From the NCBI GenBank assembly GCA_019694335.1, contig JAIBCD010000007.1, positions 1 through 64,000 on the forward strand: a stretch of 64,000 bases of DNA, given 5' to 3'. Source of the DNA: Rhodospirillaceae bacterium. GTDB lineage: Bacteria; Pseudomonadota; Alphaproteobacteria; Rhodospirillales; Rhodospirillaceae. Below are positions 17,520 to 25,497 of the stretch, in pieces; the first letter of the stretch is position 1; every line of letters begins with the position of its first letter. The position numbers and the translations under genes are program-made. The notes under the pieces were generated by a model. It had not been told where the DNA came from. It made no database searches and saw only the letters and a program-made list of their open reading frames with translations.

Positions 17520-17574
17520 GCTGAAGTTCCTATAGCGTCGGCGAAGAGAAATGCCGCAACCCGGGGCTAGAGCC

Positions 17575-17994
17575 CTAGGCGGTAGCGAGAGGCATCAAGT
17601 GATGCTTGAGGTGGTTGAAAACTTCCGTCTCGCTTAAGCCGATCCAATCTCCGGCAATTTCCAGGATTACGGCTTTATGTGCGGCTGGGCTTATGGTGTG
17701 GCGGATATCGCCCAGCGTCACAGCCGGCGCAACTAGGATAAGATCCGCGAAGAGGCCGCGATCGCAGGCAGTGTTGAGCACATGCGCGATTTTGCGGGCG
17801 AACACCTCTTTACGATGGCGTTGTGCGCCGCCATGAGTGTCAGATTCCAGATCCTGAACCACGGTATCGAGGCCTTGGATGGCGTCCGATGGCACGGGGC
17901 TCAGGCGGAAGGGACGAAAGTGAATGTGGTAAATCCTGGTGCTGACGCTATCAGCCACAACTAACCAGACAGCGCGATCGCGGTCAAAAATCAT
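17575..17994 (-). CDS. Host-attachment-family protein (baeRF-like)
   Basis: The 139-aa soluble protein (MIFDRDRAVWLVVADSVSTRIY) resembles the family annotated as required for attachment to host cells, related to the archaeo-eukaryotic release factor fold. Matching features are an N-terminal strand with VVADSVSTRIY, a middle DTHGGAQRHRKEVFARKIAHVL and an end with LILVAPAVTLGDIRHTI and VILEIAGDWIGLSETEVFNHL. Its biochemical role is unknown in general. An exact FNR box 51 bp upstream and only 55 nt to the oxidase operon downstream suggest it leads that transcript. Confidence 0.7.
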   Translation of the reverse strand: MIFDRDRAVWLVVADSVSTRIYHIHFRPFRLSPVPSDAIQGLDTVVQDLESDTHGGAQRHRKEVFARKIAHVLNTACDRGLFADLILVAPAVTLGDIRHTISPAAHKAVILEIAGDWIGLSETEVFNHLKHHLMPLATA

Positions 17995-18044
17995 GGGGGA
18001 GCTCCTGAAGAGTGCAAGTCTAGAGGCGCAGAGGTTTCTTGGCG

Positions 18045-18058
18045 TTGATTGGGATCAA
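18045..18058. promoter_or_regulatory. FNR/FixK box, probably for the oxidase operon
   Basis: TTGATtgggATCAA, exact. To the left, the class II start would be near 18010, 16 nt before the attachment-family gene. To the right it would be near 18093, 28 nt before a possible 57-codon ORF. Confidence 0.85.
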
Positions 18059-18120
18059 TCGCCCGGGGCCGTCAACGCCGTCCATTCTTCGATGGGTGGC
18101 GTCGTCAAGAGGTTTTGATT

Positions 18121-18294
18121 GTGGCCTCCTCGGAGTCCGGGGCAATCCGGTGGCGACTTCATACCCACTATCGGTCTCGATATGGCTACTTGCGGGAAAT
18201 CCCCGAACGATCCGTGAGGCCAGTTCCTTTGGAGACGCGGCGCAACCTGCTGGGCCCGGATCTCGCCCGCGAAGCCAAATCGGGAACCTTATAG
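18121..18294 (+). CDS. Possible 57-aa small protein
   Basis: A GTG at 18121 with AAGAGG eight bases upstream opens a 57-codon frame (VASSESGAIRWRLHTHYRSR... ending REAKSGTL). It is rich in arginine and has no membrane segment. The only support is the ribosome site and the position relative to the FNR box at 18045. It could equally be chance in GC-rich DNA. It converges on the usp gene. Confidence 0.3.
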   Translation: MASSESGAIRWRLHTHYRSRYGYLREIPERSVRPVPLETRRNLLGPDLAREAKSGTL

Positions 18295-18306
18295 GCCGAC
18301 CTGTTT

Positions 18307-19170
18307 CTAGTGAGCGACCAGCACGCCGATGTCGCACTTGTCGAGGATCGCCTGCGTCACACCGCCAAACACCACTTCACGCAAGGGCGAGCGGCGGTAA
18401 GCTCCCATGACCATGAGATCGGCGCCGACCCGTTGTGCGGCGGCCAGCAGCGCCGCCGAAACCGATGTTTTCGGGTGGTCCAAGCAGAGCGCGTCGGCCT
18501 GAATTCCATGCCATGCCAGTTGACGGATGAAATCCGCGAGGCTGGGCGCTGGCGAAGTTTCCTCGACACTCGCGACGACCACACGTTGTGCCCGCTTTAG
18601 TAAGGGCAGGGCGGCACTGACTGCGCGCGCCGCCTCCGCGCAATCCTTCCAGCACACCAGGATTGTATCGGGAGGCGGAAGGGGGCGATTGTCGGGAACA
18701 ATGATCACCGGGCGGCCGCATCCGAGCACAAGGACTTCCAGTAGATCACGGGGTACGCCGTCGCCGACATGGGGCCGGGCCGCGACCACCAGATCGCGGC
18801 AGCGGCTTCTTGCCATGAGCCTGGTCTGTGCATGGTCGGTATCTTCCACCCAGGCGGCGCTCATTTCGCCGCCTTGCCCCGGGGTGTCCGCGCGGCGAAT
18901 CCGTTCGACGGTGCACAAGCTCTCGAAGTGACTGCGCGCCAGGGCCGTCCGGGTTTCGGCCTGGGATTGAAGGGTGGCGAGCAGCTCCCGCAAGCCACCG
19001 CCCATCGCAAAGCCGGCGCCAGGGGTGGAAACAGCGGCTTCCCCGGCTGAAATATTGACGTGGTAGAAGTCGAGGTGAGCTGCGAAGCGCCGCCCAAGGG
19101 TTACGGCGCTTGAAAAAACCGTGGTGTCGCTGCCGCCGCCGCCGAAGGGGACCAGGATGCTCTTAATCAC
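18307..19170 (-). CDS. Tandem universal stress protein
   Basis: The 287-aa protein has two UspA folds. The first opens with IKSILVPFGGGGSDTTVF; the second has TILVCWKDCAEAARAVSAALPLL and ends with VMGAYRRSPLREVVFGGVTQAILDKCDIGVLVAH, which carries the G-x2-G-x9-G nucleotide-binding pattern in modified form. I chose GTG at 19170 because AGGGAG lies 8 nt upstream; a GTG three codons earlier overlaps that site. Usp proteins are often induced by oxygen limitation. A 22-codon ORF and an exact FNR box lie upstream. Confidence 0.88.
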   Translation of the reverse strand: MIKSILVPFGGGGSDTTVFSSAVTLGRRFAAHLDFYHVNISAGEAAVSTPGAGFAMGGGLRELLATLQSQAETRTALARSHFESLCTVERIRRADTPGQGGEMSAAWVEDTDHAQTRLMARSRCRDLVVAARPHVGDGVPRDLLEVLVLGCGRPVIIVPDNRPLPPPDTILVCWKDCAEAARAVSAALPLLKRAQRVVVASVEETSPAPSLADFIRQLAWHGIQADALCLDHPKTSVSAALLAAAQRVGADLMVMGAYRRSPLREVVFGGVTQAILDKCDIGVLVAH

Positions 19171-19236
19171 CGCAATCACTCCCTAATGCAAAGTATCGGC
19201 ACGCAAGCAGCTCTGCATCGGCGCCTGCGCGGCCAC

Positions 19237-19305
19237 TTAATCGACCTCGACCCGCGGCGCGGCGAAGTCCCGCTGATGCGGTTCCTCCCGGCTCCGGTTA
19301 AACAT
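19237..19305 (-). CDS. Candidate 22-aa peptide ORF under an FNR box
   Basis: A frame starting MFNRSREEPH and ending PRVEVD is preceded by GGAGGG about 4 nt from the ATG. The FNR box at 19362-19375 predicts a start near 19327, giving a 22-nt leader, the same geometry as the other boxes in this island. It is charged, has no membrane segment, and ends 66 nt before the usp start codon. It could be a leader peptide or an independent small protein. I found it only by following the box, so translation is unproven. Confidence 0.45.
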   Translation of the reverse strand: MFNRSREEPHQRDFAAPRVEVD

Positions 19306-19361
19306 CGGTCCCTCCGGCGGCTGTCTTGGCGGCAGATTGGGGTTGTGGCCGAGCAGTGGCG

Positions 19362-19375
19362 TTGATTCCGATCAA
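19362..19375. promoter_or_regulatory. FNR/FixK box upstream of the micro-ORF and usp
   Basis: TTGATtccgATCAA, exact. Leftward class II start near 19327. If usp alone were the target, its leader would be about 157 nt, unlike the short leaders elsewhere. Confidence 0.8.
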
Positions 19376-19952
19376 CTGGAAAGGTGGCCTCGATCAAGGC
19401 GGTACAGGGATGTGACCTCGGGAGGGGCGGCCTTCGGAGCGTGCGGAAATGATCAGGACATGGCGGACGAATGCCGCGCGCTGCCGCCGCGTGCGCCAGG
19501 AGTGCCGCCGGTCTCTATCGCCGCAGCTTCAGAGCCGCGCCCGCAATTGGTTGCATCCCGAACCTTGAACGGCCCTGACAGACGCCGCGTCGCGATTTGC
19601 GAAGAGTATTGTTGACGCGCGCAAGCAAAGCCGCCGCGAACGATGGCTCAAACCGATAGACAGTTTCGGTAGCAAAAGCCTTTGACGTGGTGGGATGCAG
19701 CCGAAGGTTTATCTGATGATCGTCGCACTCGCCGTTCTCGGGATGCGGCGGCGCCAGAGACCGCGCCAGGGTCACGGGTCAATTCAGAGGTCGAATACAT
19801 CGTTGCGCCCGCTTCCGCGCAACCATCCAACCAATTGTTATTACTGCATAAAATCAAAGAACTGCGGTTTATACGTACGCGTATCTCACAAATTTCGGCC
19901 TGCGGCGCCGCTTTCTACAACCAGTCTAGCGCAACGCCAACAGAGGGTTCCA
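19376..19952. other. Intergenic region upstream of fixK
   Basis: About 580 bp without a supported gene. Composition falls towards AT around 19830-19910. A short inverted repeat, ATACG-tacg-CGTAT (19871-19884), lies 69-82 bp before the fixK ATG and could be a regulator site, possibly for FixJ, but it does not clearly match a known consensus. Small plus-strand frames here have no family signature. Confidence 0.4.
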
Positions 19953-20636
19953 ATGCTCCAAACCAGCACACCGGCTCCGGCCCGCCAAGCTCCGCTAAGA
20001 GTGTGGTCGCCGCGTTCCGCAAACGCCGCCCGGCGGGCCGCCGGCCTCCCCGCTGGATCGGGCGTCGAGATCTCCGTTAAGCGCGGCGGCATGATTTTCG
20101 ATGAGGGCGACGACGCGCTCTACATCTTTAAGCTGATCTCCGGCAGCGTACGCCTTGCGCGCGTGATGGAGGAAGGATACCGGCAGATTTGCGACTTCAT
20201 TCTGCCGGGCAATCTCCTGGGGTTCGCTGCCGACGACATACACGAGTTCTCGGCACAGGCCATCGAGGACTGCGTACTAATCCGTTACCGGCGCTGTGAC
20301 ATGGCGGCCCTGATCAATGAAGGCGGCACGTTCGCGCGGGATTTGCATGAAATGACGGCAAGCGGCCTATTCGGCGCATACGAACACATGCTGCGCCTGC
20401 GCCAACGTTCGGCGAAGGAGCGCATTCTTTGGTTCCTGAAGGCCATGAGCCGCCGCTCATCCACGCCCGATGTGCTGCACTTGCCGATGAGTCGCTGCGA
20501 TATCGCTGATTACCTCGGCATGGCGCATGAGACCGTCAGCCGTGTGTTCACTCAGCTCAAAAGGAGCGAAATCATCGCCGAAGCCTCCGTGAATCACATA
20601 AGGATTCTGAAACCGGCCGCCCTCAGTCACGCGTGA
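19953..20636 (+). CDS. fixK: FixK-type Crp/Fnr family activator
   Basis: The 227-aa regulator starts at MLQTSTPAPARQ with GAGGG upstream; the longer frame has no family sequence. A cyclic-nucleotide-binding-like beta roll (ISVKRGGMIFDEGDDALYIFKLISGSVRL) is followed by a helix-turn-helix, MSRCDIADYLGMAHETVSRVFTQLKR. The E-T-V-S-R residues are those that read the TTGAT half-site. The N-terminal cysteine cluster of FNR is absent, so it does not sense oxygen itself; this is the FixK/DNR layout. With fixL and fixJ 3-4 kb away, it most likely relays their signal to the eight boxes in this island. Confidence 0.87.
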   Translation: MLQTSTPAPARQAPLRVWSPRSANAARRAAGLPAGSGVEISVKRGGMIFDEGDDALYIFKLISGSVRLARVMEEGYRQICDFILPGNLLGFAADDIHEFSAQAIEDCVLIRYRRCDMAALINEGGTFARDLHEMTASGLFGAYEHMLRLRQRSAKERILWFLKAMSRRSSTPDVLHLPMSRCDIADYLGMAHETVSRVFTQLKRSEIIAEASVNHIRILKPAALSHA

Positions 20637-20644
20637 GGCCGGGC

Positions 20645-20872
20645 ATGTCACAGACAAGATCCGAGTACGAGACTGGAATGAACGTCGTCTACGAGCCGCA
20701 ATCCCGGAGAGTGGTCGTGAATTTCAGGGGGCGCGTTCAGGTTCTCCCCGACTCCTACGATAGCGAATATGAAGCGGTGACGGCGGGCGAGCTTCACTGT
20801 CGGGATCTCGGGTGGCGGCCGCACGACGGCAAGGGGCACCAAAGCCAGCTGCATTCACCTTGGGGGAGGTAG
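20645..20872 (+). CDS. Small hypothetical protein between fixK and usp
   Basis: The 75-aa frame (MSQTRSEYETGMNVVYEPQS) begins 8 nt after the fixK stop and ends 8 nt before the next usp gene, so the three would be one transcript. The middle reads RRVVVNFRGRVQVLPDSYDSEYEAVTAGE, a plausible small beta-rich domain; the end is basic and less ordered. No known family was recognised. An alternative start is the methionine 11 residues in. Confidence 0.55.
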   Translation: MSQTRSEYETGMNVVYEPQSRRVVVNFRGRVQVLPDSYDSEYEAVTAGELHCRDLGWRPHDGKGHQSQLHSPWGR

Positions 20873-20880
20873 GGCACGCG

Positions 20881-21735
20881 ATGTTGAAGCACATTCTTGT
20901 TCCGGTATCCGGTGAAGCCAGCGGAGCCGCCGCCGCTCTTTGCGCACTCAACCTGGGCCAAAAGCTGAAGGCGCATGTGACCGCCGGATATGCCGCAGTG
21001 CCGCCGCGGGTGTTCACGTCCGCAATCGAAGGTGACGTTGCTGCATGGGATGAGCGGTTCTATCAATCCCTGCAGGATATTCGCGATGGCCGCCGCAAGT
21101 CCGCCCGGCGCGACTTCGACATCGCAGTTGCGCATACCAAGGTGCCTATTGCTACTCGGCCACTCTGTGCTCAAGCCTCGACCGAGTGGCTCGACGGCGC
21201 GCGCGACGACAGCGACCCGGTGGGCGAGCTAGGGCCCTTGGCGGACCTTGTCGTGTTGCCGGTACCCGGAAATCGCCGCAACAGCGACTGGGACTTGGTG
21301 GAAAATGTGTTGTTCGCGGCGCGGCGCCCCGCCCTGGTGATCCCTCAAGCGTGCGGGGAAGTCAGCTTTGCCAAACCTCTGATTGCCTGGAACGGCAGTA
21401 TCCAGGCAGCCAATGCGGCGCGGGCTGCGCTGGATCTTCTCGATGACCGCAGCCAGATTGTCGTCCTTCAAGTGGGCGACCTGTGCGCGGGTGGGATTTC
21501 CGCCGCACGCCTCGCCGACAACCTGGGTTGGCATTGCTTCGAATCCAGGACGCTCAACGTTGACGACGTCCCCCACCAGACCGGCGCCATCATTCTCGAC
21601 CAAGCCAGGCTTTTGGGTGCGACGGTGATCATACTGGGCGCCTACGGCCACAGTCGCACACGCGAACTGATTCTGGGCGGCGTCACGGATTTTCTATTGA
21701 GGCAATCCACCCTGCCATTGCTGCTGGTCCACTAG
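20881..21735 (+). CDS. Tandem universal stress protein
   Basis: The 284-aa protein starts MLKHILVPVSGEASGAAAAL, the typical Usp first strand, and ends with VIILGAYGHSRTRELILGGVTDFLLRQSTLPLLLVH, which contains the G-x2-G-x9-G(S/T)-like ATP loop. Two Usp domains are fused, as in the gene at 18307. It follows fixK and a small ORF with very short gaps. Usp proteins adjust metabolism under oxygen or energy stress; the partner here is unknown. Confidence 0.88.
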   Translation: MLKHILVPVSGEASGAAAALCALNLGQKLKAHVTAGYAAVPPRVFTSAIEGDVAAWDERFYQSLQDIRDGRRKSARRDFDIAVAHTKVPIATRPLCAQASTEWLDGARDDSDPVGELGPLADLVVLPVPGNRRNSDWDLVENVLFAARRPALVIPQACGEVSFAKPLIAWNGSIQAANAARAALDLLDDRSQIVVLQVGDLCAGGISAARLADNLGWHCFESRTLNVDDVPHQTGAIILDQARLLGATVIILGAYGHSRTRELILGGVTDFLLRQSTLPLLLVH

Positions 21736-21993
21736 GTGGGGGAGTGGGGTAAGGCGATCTCGCCCGTATGCCGGCGTCCCTCAACGGCGGCGCAGGACAT
21801 ACCAATGAATGCCGAGCCCTCGTGGATGAGGTGGAGTACGTGATCGAAGCGCCCGGAGAGGATGACGACGAAGGCGTCGTCAGGTTTGGCAAGCGCCGCC
21901 CCATACCGGGTGAATATCCGACAATCACGGAGCGTGATTGTGCCGCGCGCGGTCCGCGTGGGGTTTCTGCCGGGGATTGGCACGCGGGGGCGG

Positions 21994-22998
21994 ATGGCAG
22001 TGCCACCGATTGACGATGCGGCCGAGCACTCTCCGGCCGCCGGTCCGACCAACCACCCCGTGGGCAAGATCAAGCCGCCGCTGTGGAATGGCCTGGTCTT
22101 CACCGCCATCCTGCTCGGCAGCATCGCCCTTGCGATCCGGCAGGCCTATCCCGGTATCGCCGTACTGGCGGTTCTGACCGTGTTGGCGCTGGTCGCCGTG
22201 TTTCACTTCGCTCTGGGCGCGACCGATTTCTTTGGGATGATTTTCGCCAATTCGGTGGGAGTCTACACCTGCCTGTATATCGTGTTTCTGTCCACGAACT
22301 TCCCGAGGGCGGAACCGGCAGGCCAGCAAATTGGCTACCTTCTGCCGCTGGTGGGATTCGCGGCCGGCGTTCTGACGGGACGCCGGCAACTCCACCCGTT
22401 AGTGGCGCATATCCCACGTCACCGAGCGACGGCGTTCAAAGGGGCGACCCTGTGGGTGGGGCCGCTCGCCATCGTCGCCATCGTTAGCAGCTTTTTGCGC
22501 ATCCCCTCATGGACCCCGCCTTCGCAGGATCTGGCGTTGGTTGCGTCCATGACGGTCGTGGGGGTGATCGGATTTGGCGCCAGCCGCCGGATCTCCGTGT
22601 TCTTGATCGAAACGGGAGCCGTCTTTCGGGCGTTCTTCGCTAACGCCGTAAACCTGATGCAGCCGGCCTTCGCGCTGCTGACCTGCTATTCCCTGGTCAT
22701 AATCCTATTTGGGGCCGCCTATACGATCTTCGACCAGATGTCGGTCGCGCCCAACTTCGCGATCCTGGGCGCTGCCATGCCGATGACGTTCCCAGAGGGG
22801 CTCTACTTGTCGGTCGCGACCCTGACCATGGTGGGTTACGGCGACATCACGCCAATCTCGGGGGTGGCGCGTCTTTTTGTCTCCATCGAACTCATATGTG
22901 GCGTGGTGCTGCTGCTCTTCGGCGTCGAAGCAATGCTCCAGCGCGGTACGCACTCAAACAAGCGGGGGCCTGATCACGATCAACGCAGCCAACCCTGA
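21994..22998 (+). CDS. Potassium-channel-type membrane protein
   Basis: The 334-aa protein has at least five hydrophobic segments and a C-terminal ion-channel module. The pore helix and selectivity filter read LSVATLTMVGYGDITP, the classical T-x-GYGD potassium filter, flanked by helices AFALLTCYSLVIILFGAAY and LFVSIELICGVVLLLFGVEA. I chose ATG at 21994 (MAVPPIDDAAEHSP); the longer frame has no support. No cytoplasmic RCK domain is present, so gating is unclear. It lies between usp and fixL. An FNR-like box overlaps its 3' end. Confidence 0.82.
   Translation: MAVPPIDDAAEHSPAAGPTNHPVGKIKPPLWNGLVFTAILLGSIALAIRQAYPGIAVLAVLTVLALVAVFHFALGATDFFGMIFANSVGVYTCLYIVFLSTNFPRAEPAGQQIGYLLPLVGFAAGVLTGRRQLHPLVAHIPRHRATAFKGATLWVGPLAIVAIVSSFLRIPSWTPPSQDLALVASMTVVGVIGFGASRRISVFLIETGAVFRAFFANAVNLMQPAFALLTCYSLVIILFGAAYTIFDQMSVAPNFAILGAAMPMTFPEGLYLSVATLTMVGYGDITPISGVARLFVSIELICGVVLLLFGVEAMLQRGTHSNKRGPDHDQRSQP
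22970..22983. promoter_or_regulatory. FNR/FixK-like box upstream of the 36-aa peptide
   Basis: CTGATcacgATCAA, one mismatch. It predicts a rightward start near 23018, 24 nt before the small ORF at 23042, and so could also feed fixL-fixJ. Confidence 0.65.
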
Positions 22999-23041
22999 CA
23001 GCCCGTAGCTTGACACTCCGACAATCAAAGGGAAGTCGATC

Positions 23042-23152
23042 ATGTCCAAAGGTGAATTAATCTATCTGTTGATGGTTCTGTCCGCGATGGTGACCTTTGC
23101 CGCGGTCATCGGATTTATTTCGGTTTGGAGCCGCCAGACTCCCAAATCTTAA
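23042..23152 (+). CDS. 36-aa single-helix membrane peptide
   Basis: Hand translation gives 36 residues: MSKGELIYLLMV at the start, a hydrophobic core continuing through TFAAVIGFISVW, then SRQTPKS. AAGGGAAG lies just upstream of the ATG. An FNR-like box 59-72 bp upstream fits class II spacing. Peptides of this form are common as small subunits of respiratory oxidases or as partners of membrane sensors, but I see no specific match. It sits 45 nt before fixL and may be co-transcribed with it. Confidence 0.7.
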   Translation: MSKGELIYLLMVLSAMVTFAAVIGFISVWSRQTPKS

Positions 23153-23197
23153 AGCCGGCTCGTCGGTCCTCTTGCGGGATGGAGGGCTCTGTCTAGA

Positions 23198-24397
23198 ATG
23201 CGAGGCCTTACAGCTTCGCATTCGGGCAGCCCAGCCCCGTCAGAGGACCGAGTGAAGGAAACGCTTCAGCGAATCGAGGCATCCAACCGGGAGCAAGCGG
23301 AACGCCTGCGGTGCATCCTGGAAACGGTGACCGATGCTATCGTGGTGATGGGCCAGGACGGTCTCATCCAATCCTTCAACTCCGCGGCTGAAAGGCAGTT
23401 CGGCTATTCCGCGGCCGAAGCCGTGGGGAGAAACATCAGTATCCTCATGCCGTCACCCTACCGAGAAGGGCATGACGCCTATATTCACCGGTACCTGGCG
23501 ACCGGGCAGAAACGCATCATCGGGATTGGGCGTGAGGTGACGGGCCAGCGCAAAGATGGCTCGACATTTCCAATGTACCTGTCCGTGGGCGAGGGCAAGC
23601 TGGAAGGTGTCAGCATCTTCGTCGGCATCATCCACGACATCACCGATCAGCGCGCCGCCGCCTCGCGGTTGAGCGAGTTGCAGGCGGAACTCCTGCAAGT
23701 GTCCCGATTGAGCGGGATGGGCCAAATGGCTTCCGCCCTCGCGCACGAGATCAACCAGCCGCTGACCGCCATCGCCACCTACATGAAGGCCATTCGCCGC
23801 ATGCTGGACGCCGGGAATCCGGACGCCATCGATCGGGCCCGCGCCGCGTTGACCAGCGCCCAGGAGCAGGCCCTTAGGGCCGGCGAGATCATCCGCCGCC
23901 TGCGCGAGTTCGTAGCGAGGGGCGATACCGAAAAGGATATTGTCGATACCACCACTCTCGTCACCGAGGCTCTCGCGCTTGCGAAAATGTCAAACAAGCT
24001 GGAGCGGACGCGCGTGAGGCTGGAGTTGGAAAGCCCTTCACAGGCGATCATCGCCGATAAAGTGCAGATCCAGCAGGTGCTGCTCAATCTGGTGCGCAAT
24101 GCGCTCGAAGCGACCGGGGGTGCAGGTTCGCTTACCATCTCCGCGCATACTGTTGGTGACTTGGTCGAATTCGCTGTGGCCGATGACGGCCCAGGACTCT
24201 CGGAAGAGATTAAAAAGCGTTTGTTCGAAGCATTCGTGACCACGAAGAAAGACGGAATGGGCGTGGGCTTGTCGATCTGCAGGACCATCATTGAGGCCCA
24301 TGGGGGCAAGCTGTGGGCCGAATCCAATGCTGGCAAGGGAACGGTCTTCCGGTTCACCTTGGCCCGTGCAATGCATGAGGAAGAAGGCAATGGCTGA
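23198..24397 (+). CDS. fixL: Oxygen-sensing histidine kinase FixL
   Basis: The 399-aa kinase has a haem PAS domain (about residues 35-155) and a HisKA/HATPase core. The FixL oxygen-sensor residues are conserved: haem ligand His92 (GHDAYIHRY), Arg98, and Arg112 ([10 protein letters not shown]). The phospho-acceptor is His183 ([11 protein letters not shown]), and the ATP lid includes [22 protein letters not shown]. No N-terminal membrane helices exist, so it is a soluble FixL like the Bradyrhizobium enzyme but without that protein's extra N-terminal PAS. Oxygen loss from the haem turns the kinase on. fixJ overlaps its stop. Confidence 0.95.
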   Translation: MRGLTASHSGSPAPSEDRVKETLQRIEASNREQAERLRCILETVTDAIVVMGQDGLIQSFNSAAERQFGYSAAEAVGRNISILMPSPYREGHDAYIHRYLATGQKRIIGIGREVTGQRKDGSTFPMYLSVGEGKLEGVSIFVGIIHDITDQRAAASRLSELQAELLQVSRLSGMGQMASALAHEINQPLTAIATYMKAIRRMLDAGNPDAIDRARAALTSAQEQALRAGEIIRRLREFVARGDTEKDIVDTTTLVTEALALAKMSNKLERTRVRLELESPSQAIIADKVQIQQVLLNLVRNALEATGGAGSLTISAHTVGDLVEFAVADDGPGLSEEIKKRLFEAFVTTKKDGMGVGLSICRTIIEAHGGKLWAESNAGKGTVFRFTLARAMHEEEGNG

Positions 24398-25016
24398 CCA
24401 GATCGTCCATCTTATCGATGATGACGACGGGGTGCGCGAGGCCCTGACGCTGTTGCTGACGGAGTCCGGCTTTACGGTCCGGAGTTATAAATCGGGCGTG
24501 GATTTTCTCGCCGCGCCGCGGGCGCAAGAGCCGGGCTGCATTGTCAGTGATATCCGTATGCCGGGATTGGACGGTTTGGAGCTTCAGTCCAGCCTTCGTG
24601 CGGCCGGAAGCAACGCGCCCATCATCTTCATCACGGGCCATGGCGATGTTCCGATGGCCGTGCAAGCGTTACGCGCCGGGGCTCTCGATTTCATCGAAAA
24701 GCCGTTCGACGACGATCATCTCCTGGCCTCGATCAAGCGCGCGTTGGAAGCCAGCCTGCGAATAAGCGTCAAGGACGCCGCGCGTCAGGACATCGAGCAG
24801 CGCATGGCGACCTTGACGCCGCGTGAACAGGAAGTGCTGGAATGCTTGATGGCCGGCAGAGCCAACAAGATAATTGCCTTCGACCTGAACATGAGCATGC
24901 GGACGGTGGAAGTCCACCGCGCGCGCATAATGCAGAAGATGAAAGCCGGCAGCCTCTCGGAGCTCGTCCGCCTAGTGATGAGCGTCAAGCCAGAGGATGA
25001 TGCGACGCCGCGGTGA
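24390..25016 (+). CDS. fixJ: Response regulator FixJ
   Basis: This 208-aa two-domain regulator starts at [13 protein letters not shown], overlapping the fixL stop by 8 nt. The receiver has the acidic pocket at residues 10-12, phospho-acceptor Asp54 ([11 protein letters not shown]), Thr in FITGHGD and Lys in IEKPFDDD. The C-terminal LuxR-type helix-turn-helix reads [43 protein letters not shown]. Phosphorylated FixJ normally switches on fixK, which is encoded 4 kb to the left. Confidence 0.95.
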   Translation: MADQIVHLIDDDDGVREALTLLLTESGFTVRSYKSGVDFLAAPRAQEPGCIVSDIRMPGLDGLELQSSLRAAGSNAPIIFITGHGDVPMAVQALRAGALDFIEKPFDDDHLLASIKRALEASLRISVKDAARQDIEQRMATLTPREQEVLECLMAGRANKIIAFDLNMSMRTVEVHRARIMQKMKAGSLSELVRLVMSVKPEDDATPR

Positions 25017-25201
25017 GCCGTTAGGCCGCCTGGAACATGAGGGGTGCCCGGTGGATTTTCCCGGCGCCCATCTTTGCGCATCTTGCGGGTGAGGGCGCCG
25101 GCGGTCGTCTCGAGGATTTGTGTAAGGGCGTCGCAGCTCATGCCGGCAACACGGCGGCCAGAGCTTCAACCGGCGTTGATTGCGGCCGACCTTTAAGAGC
25201 A

Positions 25202-25231
25202 AACCCGGCGCCGTGGGGCCGGCGCCGGGTT
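25202..25231. terminator. Strong hairpin downstream of fixJ
   Basis: Arms AACCCGGCGCC (25202-25212) and GGCGCCGGGTT (25221-25231) are perfect. The rightward T tract is weak; the leftward sequence after the hairpin (TTTGCTCTT) is better, so it may also end a leftward RNA from the orphan FNR box. Confidence 0.6.
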
Positions 25232-25329
25232 ATACGCGAACGGGGGGCGTTCGCTCTGCAAACTGCTCGGGCGGGATTGAGTACGTCCCGAACAGCCAGG
25301 CAATGCTAGGCCCGTCACGAGCGCTCGCG

Positions 25330-25343
25330 TTGATCCGGATCAA
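25330..25343. promoter_or_regulatory. Orphan FNR/FixK box
   Basis: TTGATccggATCAA, exact, with no ordinary gene starting next to it in either direction. Class II starts would be near 25378 (right) or 25295 (left). See the small ORF at 25411-25488 and the hairpin at 25202-25231. Confidence 0.75.
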
Positions 25344-25410
25344 TCCAGCCGGGGACTATCTCGCATCGGGTAACGCGACCTGTGGCACGACGCAGAACAG
25401 GAGAGAATCA

Positions 25411-25488
25411 ATCGCCATTCCCATGTTCTGCATTCCCATGTGCCGCATCGCGTTACTTCGTAGCGTGATCAACTGCCCAGTAACCTGA
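25411..25488 (+). other. Possible tiny ORF or small-RNA region after the orphan FNR box
   Basis: AGGAGA (25399-25404) lies about 20 nt after the predicted start at 25378, but no ATG is at normal spacing: the codon six bases on is ATC (25411). In the same frame ATG occurs at 25423, giving 21 residues (MFCIPMCRIALLRSVINCPV, then T and stop). CATTCCCATG is repeated at 25416 and 25431. It may be a decayed gene, a non-standard start, or a non-coding RNA. Confidence 0.3.
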
Positions 25489-25497
25489 CCGGCGCGG

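Noticed and set aside
21768..22013. 81-codon plus-strand ORF before the channel gene
   Set aside because: No family match or ribosome site, and it overlaps the better-supported channel start.
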